NCBI GenBank assembly: GCA_017403155.1
Contig: JAFQOP010000002.1
Location: 1 to 58,074, forward strand
From: Clostridia bacterium
GTDB lineage: Bacteria; Bacillota; Clostridia; Oscillospirales; CAG-272
Direction: 5' to 3'
Length of the DNA stretch: 58,074 nt
Below the pieces are notes generated by a model. It had not been told where the DNA came from, ran no database searches, and was given only the letters and a program-made list of their open reading frames with translations. The stretch's first letter is position 1; each line of letters opens with the position of its first letter. A program made the translations under genes and the position numbers. Positions 23,802 through 32,387 of the stretch are shown here, in pieces.

Positions 23802-24059
23802 TTATTTTCTCGAGCTTTTTGCAGCCTCGATTCTCTCTTCGGCTGCCGCGCGGCGAGCCTCTGCCTCGGCTACTGCCTCTGCCCGCTCCTCGTTCATCTT
23901 TTCTCTTCGTGCCGAGGGAGACATCTTTGCCTCCTCGAAGGTTGCGCGAGCCTCTGCCTTTGCGGCAGAAAGATTTGCCTTGTCTACCTCGTGCTGTGCC
24001 TTGGCATCCTCCTTCATATCCGAGAATGCTTTCTTAAAAAAGCTGATAATTTTTCCCAT
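23802..24059 (-). CDS. Small charged coiled-coil protein
   Basis: 85 residues, extremely rich in Ala, Glu, Lys and Arg, likely one long helix after an amphipathic N-terminus (MGKIISFFKKAFSDMKED) that could touch the membrane. No family recognised. It lies between cls and a small two-helix membrane gene and probably shares their transcript. A GGGGTGC/GCACCCC hairpin (about 23770-23788) separates it from cls. Confidence 0.55.
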   Translation of the reverse strand: MGKIISFFKKAFSDMKEDAKAQHEVDKANLSAAKAEARATFEEAKMSPSARREKMNEERAEAVAEAEARRAAAEERIEAAKSSRK

Positions 24060-24086
24060 TTCAGTAAGTCTCCATTTTGTTATTAA

Positions 24087-24443
24087 TTATTCGCCTATAA
24101 GCAAATCGGCGAGCGCCTTCATTTCGTCGGCATATTTCGCTCTTCTTCCCGCAAGAATGCGCTTGTAGAGGGGATAGTTTACCGACACGATAAGAATACC
24201 GACAAGTCCGATAGCAACACCGAGCACGATATCAAGCGCGCCTCCGAAGCCTATCACCTGCATGGCGAGGCACATACCCACACCGAGAATAAGCGAGCCT
24301 ATAACACCGAGCACGTATGCAAGCATGAGCGCAGGACGCTTTACCCTTCTCTCCAGCTCGATAATCTCATCGTATGCCGACCTTTCGGGCTCCTCATACC
24401 GAGCACGGATGCTCTTTATTCTTCTTTCATCATAATTCGTCAT
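24087..24443 (-). CDS. Small two-helix membrane protein, paralog of the gene at 26853
   Basis: 118 residues. Charged N-terminus (RRIKSIRARYEE...ELERRVKRP), a hydrophobic hairpin of two helices (LAYVLGVIGSLILGVGMCLAM and LGVAIGLVGILIVSVNYPLYKRI), then a short basic/acidic tail. The protein at 26853-27245 has the same architecture and similar residues at the same places (V-K-R/N-P, G-V-I/V-G-L-I-G-G, Y-P-L), so they are paralogs. Function unknown; the context is cardiolipin synthesis. Confidence 0.65.
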   Translation of the reverse strand: MTNYDERRIKSIRARYEEPERSAYDEIIELERRVKRPALMLAYVLGVIGSLILGVGMCLAMQVIGFGGALDIVLGVAIGLVGILIVSVNYPLYKRILAGRRAKYADEMKALADLLIGE

Positions 24444-24548
24444 TTTTCATTTCCTCCGTTTTTTGTTTTGTGAGTACATTATACCTCCCCTTTGTAAGTG
24501 AAATGCTAAAGGGTTGTAAGTGTTTTGAAAGAAAAATGTAAAAGAAAT

Positions 24549-24584
24549 GTAAAAGCGGAGGCACCCATAACGGGATGCCTCCGC
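24549..24584 (-). terminator. Terminator of the bPH2 operon
   Basis: GCGGAGGCA/TGCCTCCGC stem, extended by CCC/GGG inside, followed on the minus strand by TTTTAC. Confidence 0.7.
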
Positions 24585-24651
24585 ACTATTGCGACGAACT
24601 GTTTATAAATACCTATGCCATAGCACACCGCACGGACGCCCTTCGGCATAA

Positions 24652-26184
24652 TCACAGTGTCAGCATTTTATCAAGCCTATCCGGAAGAGTGTCCTTTTGG
24701 ATATGGATCTTGACCTCGTTTGACTGCGCATTGGTTTTCAGATGCATTATCACACTCGAAATGCCTCTCTTTTTTCGTAGAGGGGTAGTCACGTCCTCCA
24801 CAGCGACAAGATTTTTTGCCTTAAAAACAGTGATGCTTCTTGTAAAGCCGCCGCTGTACGCGGTTATTCTATCGCCCTCAACGGCAATACCGCTCGTGCG
24901 ATAGCTGAGGCTTGCGCTTACGAATTTAAGCGCAACAACCGCAAGTGCCAAACTCGCGAGCGCAATCGAGACCGCCAATATCACCGATGGTGGTGCCAAC
25001 CTCAGCACCGCCATAATTGCAACAACCACCGCAAGTGATGCTATCGCACAGATGCCGAATATAAGAAGGAACCAGGACATGAAAGAAAAGAGGGATACTG
25101 AGCACGTTTGCTTTTCATCGGGCTTGTAGTCGGGCAACACCCTGTCGAGTATCTCGCCTATCTCGCAATATCTGCAAAACGGGATCAAAACGCCAATGCC
25201 CGTATTCTTATTTTCGTCACCGCCGCCTACGGTATAGCCTATTACCTCCAGCCTGATTGTGGCGAAGCCGAGAAATCTCTGAACGAGTCCCTGCGTTATC
25301 TTCACCGCCTTGATTCTATCGTAGCTGAAGGTGTTGGTGTGCTTCTCAAAAAGCCCGTAGGATATGCACAGGTTGTTATCTCGCCTTGCAACGGTGAAGC
25401 CGTAATATCCAACGAAGGAGTGAATGATGCTACCGATAAGTGAGAAAAGGGAAAAAAGCAGTGTTGCGCCGACGGTTATCAGAACAGCGTATATGAAATA
25501 CTCTCCCCACGAGCCGAGAAAGCCGAGCCTCACCACACCCTTGCACGCGCTGAGGACGGCAATAGCAAATACGGCAAGAGTGAGTGTAAGGAATGCGGTG
25601 GATATAATATTAATGAGGGTGTAGAGTACTTTCTTGCCCGAGGTAAAGGAATATAAGTCGTCTCCCTCGGATAAGAGCAGCTTTTCCTTCTTCTCCTTCT
25701 CCGCCTTTGCCTCGATGCCCCCCGCCTTAAGCGAGTTCAGTCTGTCCAAAAGAGAGTCCACGACCGCTTCCCTCTCTATAACCGTGATCTCCGCTTGGTG
25801 CGATGTGTTTGCAGAGCCGCTGTCTACCGTTAAAACGGCGATACCGAATATTCTCTGTATAAGATTTTGCTTTTTATTTATAGCATGTATTCTGTTATAA
25901 TCAAGCACCGAGCGCTTTCTGAAAAGGACACCTCTGTTGCATTTTATCTCCTTATCCGTCAGCTCGTAGCCCGAGGCTCTGTAATACAGAATTCTATATC
26001 CCGTGAGTAAGAGATATAGCGCGCCGAATACTGCCACGGTAAAAGGAAGCACCGACGTCATATCCGACGGAGTTGACTCCTCCTCAAGAAAAAAATCAAT
26101 GAAGAGAAGGAAGACAGCCGCAAGGCTGCCGAGAAAATCCGTCAGAAGGCCGGAGAAGATATATCCTTTATCAAATCTCTTCAT
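24652..26184 (-). CDS. Bacterial PH-domain (bPH2) membrane protein, YdbT-like
   Basis: 510 residues. Paired membrane helices at about 12-30 and 45-62, a bPH2 domain (SGYELTDKEIKCNRGVLFRKRSVLDYNRIHAINKKQ), a second helix pair and bPH2 domain (YDRIKAVKITQGLVQRFLGFATIRLEVIG), a third helix pair, and a C-terminal third bPH-like domain. This matches the YdbT family, which pairs with YdbS; in Bacillus these have been linked to resistance against some antimicrobial peptides. It overlaps the YdbS-like gene by 14 nt. Confidence 0.85.
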   Translation of the reverse strand: MKRFDKGYIFSGLLTDFLGSLAAVFLLFIDFFLEEESTPSDMTSVLPFTVAVFGALYLLLTGYRILYYRASGYELTDKEIKCNRGVLFRKRSVLDYNRIHAINKKQNLIQRIFGIAVLTVDSGSANTSHQAEITVIEREAVVDSLLDRLNSLKAGGIEAKAEKEKKEKLLLSEGDDLYSFTSGKKVLYTLINIISTAFLTLTLAVFAIAVLSACKGVVRLGFLGSWGEYFIYAVLITVGATLLFSLFSLIGSIIHSFVGYYGFTVARRDNNLCISYGLFEKHTNTFSYDRIKAVKITQGLVQRFLGFATIRLEVIGYTVGGGDENKNTGIGVLIPFCRYCEIGEILDRVLPDYKPDEKQTCSVSLFSFMSWFLLIFGICAIASLAVVVAIMAVLRLAPPSVILAVSIALASLALAVVALKFVSASLSYRTSGIAVEGDRITAYSGGFTRSITVFKAKNLVAVEDVTTPLRKKRGISSVIMHLKTNAQSNEVKIHIQKDTLPDRLDKMLTL

Positions 26185-26665
26185 TTTTCAGCTCCTCAAC
26201 TCTTACCTCAAGATTTTCCTCCAGAGCGTCAATCAGTCGGTCTGCCTCCTCCGTCGTGAGGGTGGAAATATTAAAATTCGAGCCTGCAGTAGAAACGGTT
26301 ACACCGCTCAACCCCATCATCATCATAATCGGCCCCTGAGTCCTGTGCAGGTCCTGAATCTGACAAACGGGGATAAGAACCCTTCGCCTGAAAACCACTC
26401 CGTATCTGACGATGACTCTCTTTTCGTCATACCCCCAAGAATACGCCTTGTAGCGAAGCGAGGGAAAAACAAGGATGAAGCAAAGAAGAAGCAATGCCGG
26501 AACTGCAGAGCATACTAAAATAACCGCCATGAGGTCCGCCGATACCTCCCCCAAAAGAAGCACCGCGGTTACAGTGGCCTCGACTATAATAATCGACAAG
26601 GCAAAGAACGCTGCGCGAAGGTACCAATACTTAAGCACTTTTTTGTCAAGCATATTCATTTTCAT
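26171..26665 (-). CDS. Bacterial PH-domain (bPH2) membrane protein, YdbS-like
   Basis: 164 residues from ATG 26665 (GGAG eight bases upstream; the longer frame to 26707 lacks a site). Two membrane helices (about 15-35 and 42-62), then one bPH2 domain (YDEKRVIVRYGVVFRRRVLIPVCQIQDLHRTQGPIM). It is the expected partner of the YdbT-like protein downstream. Its own promoter sits at 26751-26779. Confidence 0.85.
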   Translation of the reverse strand: MKMNMLDKKVLKYWYLRAAFFALSIIIVEATVTAVLLLGEVSADLMAVILVCSAVPALLLLCFILVFPSLRYKAYSWGYDEKRVIVRYGVVFRRRVLIPVCQIQDLHRTQGPIMMMMGLSGVTVSTAGSNFNISTLTTEEADRLIDALEENLEVRVEELKNEEI

Positions 26666-26750
26666 GTTTTTTCTCCATATCTGCGCCAAATTTACGGCAT
26701 TCCTCAAGGAAGAGCAAAAAGCCCCTCAAGCTGTTACACCGACTAATGTT

Positions 26751-26779
26751 ATTATAATCACCTCACGCGCAAATTTCAA
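26751..26779 (-). promoter_or_regulatory. Promoter of the bPH2 operon
   Basis: Minus-strand -35 TTGAAA (26774-26779), 17-nt spacer, -10 TATAAT (26751-26756). Confidence 0.65.
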
Positions 26780-26810
26780 GAGCCTTGCCGTAATTTAAAT
26801 GCCGTAAGAA

Positions 26811-26840
26811 AAAATCCAACGCAAAATTGCGTTGGATTTT
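26811..26840 (-). terminator. Terminator of the two-component operon
   Basis: AAAATCCAACGCAA/TTGCGTTGGATTTT, nearly perfect, on the minus strand 12 nt after the stop codon at 26853; it continues into T-rich sequence. Confidence 0.85.
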
Positions 26841-26852
26841 CACCCGTTTTTC

Positions 26853-27245
26853 TTACTTTTTGCCGAGGAGCTCGTCTGAGAGGCGAAGTATCTCGGGGGC
26901 ATACTTTTTTGTCAGATGCCGGTGTGCAAAATTAAATAGCGGATACGCGAATGCGAGAGGAAGGATGCCCACCGCCGCTACTATAACTCCCCACACGATC
27001 TCGGAAAACTCGAGCACGAGTGCCATGCCTGTACCGAATATCAGAAGTCCTACGACACCGAGAATGAGTGAAATCATTGTAGGCACGTTTTTTACCCTCC
27101 GGTCGAGTCTCTTTATTTTCCCGACGGCGTCGGAGCTCTCCTCCTTCGTCTCATACTGCCGTCTTATACTTGCTACCTCGCGGCGCTGCTCCTCCGTCAG
27201 GGCTACGTAGGTGTAATTAAATTCCTTGCCGTCCTTATCCTGCAT
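26853..27245 (-). CDS. Small two-helix membrane protein, paralog of the gene at 24087
   Basis: 130 residues. Charged N-terminal helix (LTEEQRREVASIRRQYE, then IKRLDRRVKNVP), a hydrophobic hairpin (MISLILGVVGLLIFGTGMALVL and WGVIVAAVGILPLAFAYPLFNF) and a charged tail ending in LSDELLGKK. Its start overlaps the end of the upstream membrane gene by 11 nt, so it is the last gene of the four-gene two-component operon. Function unknown. Confidence 0.65.
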   Translation of the reverse strand: MQDKDGKEFNYTYVALTEEQRREVASIRRQYETKEESSDAVGKIKRLDRRVKNVPTMISLILGVVGLLIFGTGMALVLEFSEIVWGVIVAAVGILPLAFAYPLFNFAHRHLTKKYAPEILRLSDELLGKK

Positions 27246-28167
27246 TGTTTAACTCCGTTTTAATTTTATTTATTCTTTTATTTGCCTTCACTATCATAAA
27301 TACCGAGAGAGTGAGGGTTGTCAGACTTACCGCACTGCCCGTGAGGGTATTGAAAAGGGATATATCGACGCTGCCGTCGGTAAACGCGTGCAAAAGCGCC
27401 GTCTGAAGCGCGAGCACCGACACCGCCGCATCTATGAGGTTGATATCCCTCACTGCGTGTACGGTCAGCTCCTCCGAGGCACGCGAGCGTACCATGTTGA
27501 TTACCGACATCGTTATCTTATAGAATGCATATGCCGCGTAGGCAAACACTGTCCAGTCGGGGTATTCAAAGAACCTATCCTCGAATATCATCTGCGCAAT
27601 TGCACTTGAGAGTGCGAGGTTAAGGGACAGCATCAGAATACCCGAATTTCGGTAGCTCCTCGCCCTCCTCAGGCTCTCAAGCCCCTCCGTGGAGAGTCGG
27701 GTGCTCCGTACGTGCACCAACACCGTGCCCCCTCTTACAAAGGCTATCACGATATGATATGCTGCCAATGCGCCATACCACACGGAAAGGTAGAGAATAC
27801 CGAGCGCACCGTTAAAGATGCCGTATGCGATAGAGGTCAAAAAGCCGACCGCAGCCGCGGTGAGAGTGCGTATGCTGTAATTTTCCTTCAGTGTCCTCGT
27901 TATTCTGTTCGAGTCAACAGCGCGCGAGAGCGCCCTCTTGAGGCGAGGAAAATGGCGGACGATGATATATACGGTGTAGCCGAAGGTTATTGCCGCGAGA
28001 GCAAACGAGACGTATGCCAAAATCTCAAGCGGTGTGCCGACGTAGTCGACAAGCAGCATAGACAGCGCCAGCGCAACGAAAAGCACGCACAGGACGAATG
28101 CCACCGCGATTATGGGAGCACTCGGCGCCACAAGGCAACCGAGAAGCTTTCTTATCTTTTCTTTCAT
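27235..28167 (-). CDS. Multi-helix membrane protein of unknown function
   Basis: 310 residues with roughly eight membrane helices spread over its length, short loops and a basic stretch near residue 75-95 (RHFPRLKRALSRAVDSNRITRTLKE). No family recognised. It follows the histidine kinase by 13 nt and overlaps the next gene, so it is part of the same operon. It could be a target of the two-component system or an accessory sensor. Confidence 0.65.
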   Translation of the reverse strand: MKEKIRKLLGCLVAPSAPIIAVAFVLCVLFVALALSMLLVDYVGTPLEILAYVSFALAAITFGYTVYIIVRHFPRLKRALSRAVDSNRITRTLKENYSIRTLTAAAVGFLTSIAYGIFNGALGILYLSVWYGALAAYHIVIAFVRGGTVLVHVRSTRLSTEGLESLRRARSYRNSGILMLSLNLALSSAIAQMIFEDRFFEYPDWTVFAYAAYAFYKITMSVINMVRSRASEELTVHAVRDINLIDAAVSVLALQTALLHAFTDGSVDISLFNTLTGSAVSLTTLTLSVFMIVKANKRINKIKTELNNAG

Positions 28168-28180
28168 TTTTTATTATATA

Positions 28181-29209
28181 CTATACCGTTACGGTGAAGG
28201 TCGTGCCAACACCGAGTGTGCTGGAAACGGATATCTCAGCGCCCAGAATATCTATCACGCGCTTTACGAGCGCAAGACCGAGTCCGTTGCCCTCGGAGCG
28301 GTGCGAGGTATCTCCCTGGTAGAATTTTTCAAACATTTTTTCGCCAACCTGCTGCGATATACCGCACCCCGAGTCGGATATTCTGACTATTGCCCTGCCA
28401 TCCGACTCGGTGAGAGATACGGTAATTCTGCCGCCTCTGTCGGTGAATTTAACGGCATTGGACAAGAGATTTGAGAACACGATATCGAGGTAGCTCGGGG
28501 ACGTGGTAGAGTACACGTCGTCGAGCTCGCACTCGAGCTCTATGCCCTTTTCCTCTATCCTCTCCTCAAAGGCGAGTGCCGACTCGGCAAGGACGGAGGC
28601 AATATTGACGCGCTCGCACTCGGGGTGTATCTCGCTGTTCTCGAGCTTGCTCAGCTTCAATATATTCGTGATGAGGCTGCCAAGCCTCTCGGTGGCTGAT
28701 AGCACCGTCTCAGTGTATTTCTGTCTGTCGGAGTCGCAAAGCCCCTCTGTGGCGAGGAGCGCGGTATAATTTTTTATTACCGCAAGCGGGGTCTTTATCT
28801 CGTGGGAGACGTTGGCGATAAAGTCGGTCTTTAAAACCTCGCTCTTCTCCAGCTCCTCAGCGAGTGTATTTATATTCTCCATTATGATGTCATAGGAGTT
28901 ATACTTGCCATATGTGTGCTCGGGCTCCGTGCGATAGGAGAAGTCACCCGAGGCAATCTTTTCCGTTGCCTTGAGAATTTTTGACACGGGTCCGTCGACG
29001 GTTATTCTGCGTCGTATCAGATCCGCAACTGTGCACACCACCGCTATGAAGATAATAACAACCAGCATAACGAGAGATATTTCCCATCGGTTGTCGGTGG
29101 CGGAGCGAACAGCATCAAACACCAGCACCGCTATCATTACCACCGCGGCAACCGTCAGCGCGAAGAACAGAAGCCCCAGCACCGTGGCACTGCGTTTTTT
29201 CCTTTTCAT
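28181..29209 (-). CDS. Sensor histidine kinase
   Basis: 342 residues. Two N-terminal membrane helices (about 8-30 and 40-62) with almost no external loop between them, a HAMP segment (about 65-118), HisKA with FIANVSHEIKTPLAV (phospho-acceptor His), and an HATPase domain with N box (LLSNAVKFT), G1 (DSGCGI) and G2 (GNGLGLALV). The minimal sensor loop suggests membrane-intrinsic sensing, as in intramembrane-sensing kinases for cell-envelope antibiotics. It overlaps the response regulator by 4 nt. Confidence 0.92.
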   Translation of the reverse strand: MKRKKRSATVLGLLFFALTVAAVVMIAVLVFDAVRSATDNRWEISLVMLVVIIFIAVVCTVADLIRRRITVDGPVSKILKATEKIASGDFSYRTEPEHTYGKYNSYDIIMENINTLAEELEKSEVLKTDFIANVSHEIKTPLAVIKNYTALLATEGLCDSDRQKYTETVLSATERLGSLITNILKLSKLENSEIHPECERVNIASVLAESALAFEERIEEKGIELECELDDVYSTTSPSYLDIVFSNLLSNAVKFTDRGGRITVSLTESDGRAIVRISDSGCGISQQVGEKMFEKFYQGDTSHRSEGNGLGLALVKRVIDILGAEISVSSTLGVGTTFTVTV

Positions 29210-29877
29210 TTCAGCACCGCCTTGTATCCGAGTCCGTGTACGGTGAGTATCTCAAAGCCGTCGCAGCCGGAGGTCTTCTCACGCAGCTTTGCCATATAGA
29301 CGTCAACCGTGCGTGAGGTTGCAGAGGAATCATAGTCCCAGAACTCCTCCATAAGAGCCGAGCGGGTGAAGGTCTTCTTCGGATATGACAGAAGCTTGAA
29401 GAGCAGGTTGAACTCTCGGGCGGTGAGGGATATTTCCTCTCCGTCTACCGTAGCGCTTCGCTCCTCCGAGCTCATACGGAGGTTGCCTATCCGGAGGCAT
29501 TTCTCCTCCTCTATGCGCGCGCGACGCAGAATCGCCGATATTCTCATCAGGAGCACGTCCGTGTCAAAGGGCTTTATCACGTAGTCGTCGATGCCAATTC
29601 TGTATCCGCGCATCTGGGAGGGCTTGTCGTCTCTTGCAGTCATAAAAACAATAGGTATATCCGCGTCTATCTGCTTTACGCCCTCTGCGAGCTCAAAGCC
29701 GTCAACGCGCGGCATCATAAGGTCGGTTATAACCATATTCGGTCTCATCGACTCGAGCGCCGCAAGCGCCTCGGCGCCGTCATAGGTGCTCGTTACCTCA
29801 TAGCCTGCATTTCTGAGGCTCATACAGACAAGCCTGTTAAGGTCGCGGTCATCCTCGGCAAGAAGTATTTTTATCAT
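29206..29877 (-). CDS. OmpR/PhoB-family response regulator
   Basis: 223 residues. Receiver domain 1-115 with acidic pocket (AEDD), phospho-acceptor Asp52 (VITDLMMP), switch Thr (FMTA) and Lys (VIKPFD); winged-helix DNA-binding domain about 128-222 (LTAREFNLLFKLLSYPKKTFTRSALMEEFW, SRTVDVYMAKLREK). First gene of the operon with the kinase and two membrane proteins; it likely controls this operon and perhaps the neighbouring bPH2 pair. Confidence 0.93.
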   Translation of the reverse strand: MIKILLAEDDRDLNRLVCMSLRNAGYEVTSTYDGAEALAALESMRPNMVITDLMMPRVDGFELAEGVKQIDADIPIVFMTARDDKPSQMRGYRIGIDDYVIKPFDTDVLLMRISAILRRARIEEEKCLRIGNLRMSSEERSATVDGEEISLTAREFNLLFKLLSYPKKTFTRSALMEEFWDYDSSATSRTVDVYMAKLREKTSGCDGFEILTVHGLGYKAVLK

Positions 29878-29964
29878 TTCCCTCTCCTTTTGCTTTATTA
29901 GTCAAGCTATTATAACCTTCTTATGTTTAAAAAAGGTTTGCAAAATGTTACGAGAATGTTAATA

Positions 29965-29992
29965 CCGCCCGTGTCCTCATGGACTCGGGCGG
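29965..29992 (-). terminator. Terminator of the pheST operon
   Basis: CCGCCCG.GTCC/GGAC.CGGGCGG stem 11 nt beyond the pheT stop, followed on the minus strand by TATTAACATT, a weak T-tract. Confidence 0.55.
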
Positions 29993-30002
29993 CATGGATA
30001 GT

Positions 30003-32372
30003 TTAATTTTTAAGGGTAAGACCCTCTGCTGCAAAGGCGCCGAGAATCTTATCTACCGACTCCTGCACCTCGCCCCTGGTGAGGGTGCGCTCGGTGGAAA
30101 CGAAGGAGAAGCGGAGAGTAAGTGCGCTGACACCCTCTGCTGTGTAAATATCCTTCACCCTTACTGCGGTGAGGTATTCGCCTGCGACACTCATAGCGAG
30201 CGACTCAAGGGCAAAGAGGTTTACTGCGCTGATATCCGCGTTGAAGGTGAGGTCGATATCCATACCCGGGAAGCGGGAGGGCTCGCTGTACCTGATCTTC
30301 TTTATCTCGCGAGCGGCAAGCAATTCCGTCTCGAGCTCGAAGAAGGCTACTGCACACTTCTTGTCTATGTTTGCAAGGACAGTGGGATGAGGCACGGAAA
30401 GCGTACCAATTCTTACTCCGTCGACGAGGATAGCAAAGGTGTTGGTCGGATGCATAAATCCGTACTCACACTCAGCGCTCTCAAATACAGCGGTGCTGTG
30501 GAGGATATCCGAAACGATCTCTGCAACGATATCGCGGCACTGCATAAAGAGGCTCTCCTCGCTCTCGGTCTTGGAGTAAAGAACTGTGCCGAGCTTGCTC
30601 TTCTCGAGGCACAGCCCGTTCTCCCTCACACCGTTCACGGTATGACCTATCTCGAAGATACCGTAGGTATCTGCATAGGTCTTGTTCTCCTTTGCAAAGG
30701 AGAGGAGAGTAGGTATCATGGTAGTGCGGATGTACTGGTGGTCGGGAGTCTGGGCATTGATTATTCTCATGCCACGCTCGGTCTCAATCCCGAGCTCCTT
30801 GTCCTTCTGTGCATCTGACCAGATGTAGGAATGAACCTCGTGGAGGCGGTAGCTCTTTACAAGGATGTCCTTGATTCTGTCCTCCTCGGACTTGAGGGTC
30901 TCCTTGCGCACGGGGAGAAGCGCGCTCTCGGAGGTGAATACGTCGAAGTTATCGTAGCCGTAAATTCTGGTTATCTCCTCGATGATGTCCGCCTTTATGG
31001 TAACGTCCTTGGTTGCGCGCCAGGAGGGAACGGTAACGGTAAAGCTATCTCCCTCGAGCTTCACTCCGAAGCCCAGACCCGTGAGAGTTTTTACAATAGT
31101 TTCATTCGGGATATTGATACCCGTATATCTGTCCACGTACCTCTTGTCAAAGTCAAGGGTAATGGTGGGATAGCGGTTTACGTACGCGTCGGTGAAGGAA
31201 GAAATTACCCTGGCACCGCCGTCGAGTCGGAGGAGTATCTCGAGAAGCCTCTCGGTAGCGAGGCGGCAAAGTTCGGGGTCGAGCATCTTCTCATATCTCA
31301 TGGATGCATCGGTGCGCAGACCGAGTCGGGTCGTTGTCTTTCTTACGGATACACCGTCGAAGGTCGCGGACTCGAGAAGGAGGGAGGTGGTGTCGTCGTC
31401 TATCTTCGATGCATCTCCGCCCATAACGCCCGCAACGGCAACGGGCTCGTCACCCGAGGTTATCATCAGCATCCTGTCGTCGATAAGCCTCTCTACACCG
31501 TCAAGGGTTGTAAAGTTGAACTCCTTATCAAAGGTCTGCACCTCAATCTTATCAACCTTGCGCATATCGAAGGCATGCATAGGCTGACCGAGCTCCATCA
31601 TAACGTAGTTGGTCAAATCAGCAAGGAAGTTTATTGCACGGGAGCCGCAGTAATAGAGGCGGATACGCATATTTACGGGGCTGGTTCTGCGCGTGATGTT
31701 CTCCACCTTGATTGCGGAGTATCTCCATACAAGCTCGGTCGCCTTTACCTTTACCTCGACCTCGGGGAGGCTGTCGTAGGGGGCAACCGAATGAAGAGCG
31801 GGGCTCTTCAGCTCCCTGCCCGTTATGGTCGCAAATTCGCGCGCCATGCCGTAGTGGCTCCAAAGGTCGGGGCGGTTGGTGAGAGACTTGTTGTCAACCT
31901 CAAAGATTATGTCGTCAATATCGTATACCGACTTGATATCGGTGCCGAGGGGAATATCGTCTGCTATCTCCCAGATGCCCGAGTTGTCGTCGCTGATACC
32001 GAGCTCAGCCTCGGAGCAGCACATACCGTAGGAGGTGAAGCCCGCAACGGTGGCAACCGAGATGGGGTGACCCGCAACAGAGCCGCCCGCGGTAGCAAGA
32101 GCCACCTTCATTCCCTCGCGGACGTTGGGCGCGCCGCATACGATGTCGAGCACGTCCGCACCCGTGTCAACCTTGAGAAGGTGGAGCTTCTTCGAGGAGG
32201 GGTGATTCTCTACACTGATTATTCTTGCAACGACAACACCGTAGGTGTCGCTGCCCTTTTCGATTATATCCTCAACCTCTGCGGTCGAGAGTGTGAAGTT
32301 ACGGATAAGAGCCTTTCTGTCAAGACCGGAGAGGTCAACGAAATCGCTTATCCAATTCATAGACAAAAGCAT
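30003..32372 (-). CDS. pheT: Phenylalanyl-tRNA synthetase beta subunit
   Basis: 789 residues, the usual length. N-terminal OB-fold tRNA-binding domain (about 40-150, VVVARIISVENHPSSKKLHLLKVDTG), B3/B4 editing domain (about 210-380), B5 domain (about 400-470), catalytic-like core, and C-terminal anticodon-binding FDX-ACB domain (about 695-788, SRFPGMDIDLTF). It forms the alpha2-beta2 enzyme with PheS and edits mischarged Tyr-tRNA. AGGAGG precedes the ATG. It follows pheS by 15 nt. Confidence 0.97.
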   Translation of the reverse strand: MLLSMNWISDFVDLSGLDRKALIRNFTLSTAEVEDIIEKGSDTYGVVVARIISVENHPSSKKLHLLKVDTGADVLDIVCGAPNVREGMKVALATAGGSVAGHPISVATVAGFTSYGMCCSEAELGISDDNSGIWEIADDIPLGTDIKSVYDIDDIIFEVDNKSLTNRPDLWSHYGMAREFATITGRELKSPALHSVAPYDSLPEVEVKVKATELVWRYSAIKVENITRRTSPVNMRIRLYYCGSRAINFLADLTNYVMMELGQPMHAFDMRKVDKIEVQTFDKEFNFTTLDGVERLIDDRMLMITSGDEPVAVAGVMGGDASKIDDDTTSLLLESATFDGVSVRKTTTRLGLRTDASMRYEKMLDPELCRLATERLLEILLRLDGGARVISSFTDAYVNRYPTITLDFDKRYVDRYTGINIPNETIVKTLTGLGFGVKLEGDSFTVTVPSWRATKDVTIKADIIEEITRIYGYDNFDVFTSESALLPVRKETLKSEEDRIKDILVKSYRLHEVHSYIWSDAQKDKELGIETERGMRIINAQTPDHQYIRTTMIPTLLSFAKENKTYADTYGIFEIGHTVNGVRENGLCLEKSKLGTVLYSKTESEESLFMQCRDIVAEIVSDILHSTAVFESAECEYGFMHPTNTFAILVDGVRIGTLSVPHPTVLANIDKKCAVAFFELETELLAAREIKKIRYSEPSRFPGMDIDLTFNADISAVNLFALESLAMSVAGEYLTAVRVKDIYTAEGVSALTLRFSFVSTERTLTRGEVQESVDKILGAFAAEGLTLKN

Positions 32373-32387
32373 TATTCTCTCTCCTCC

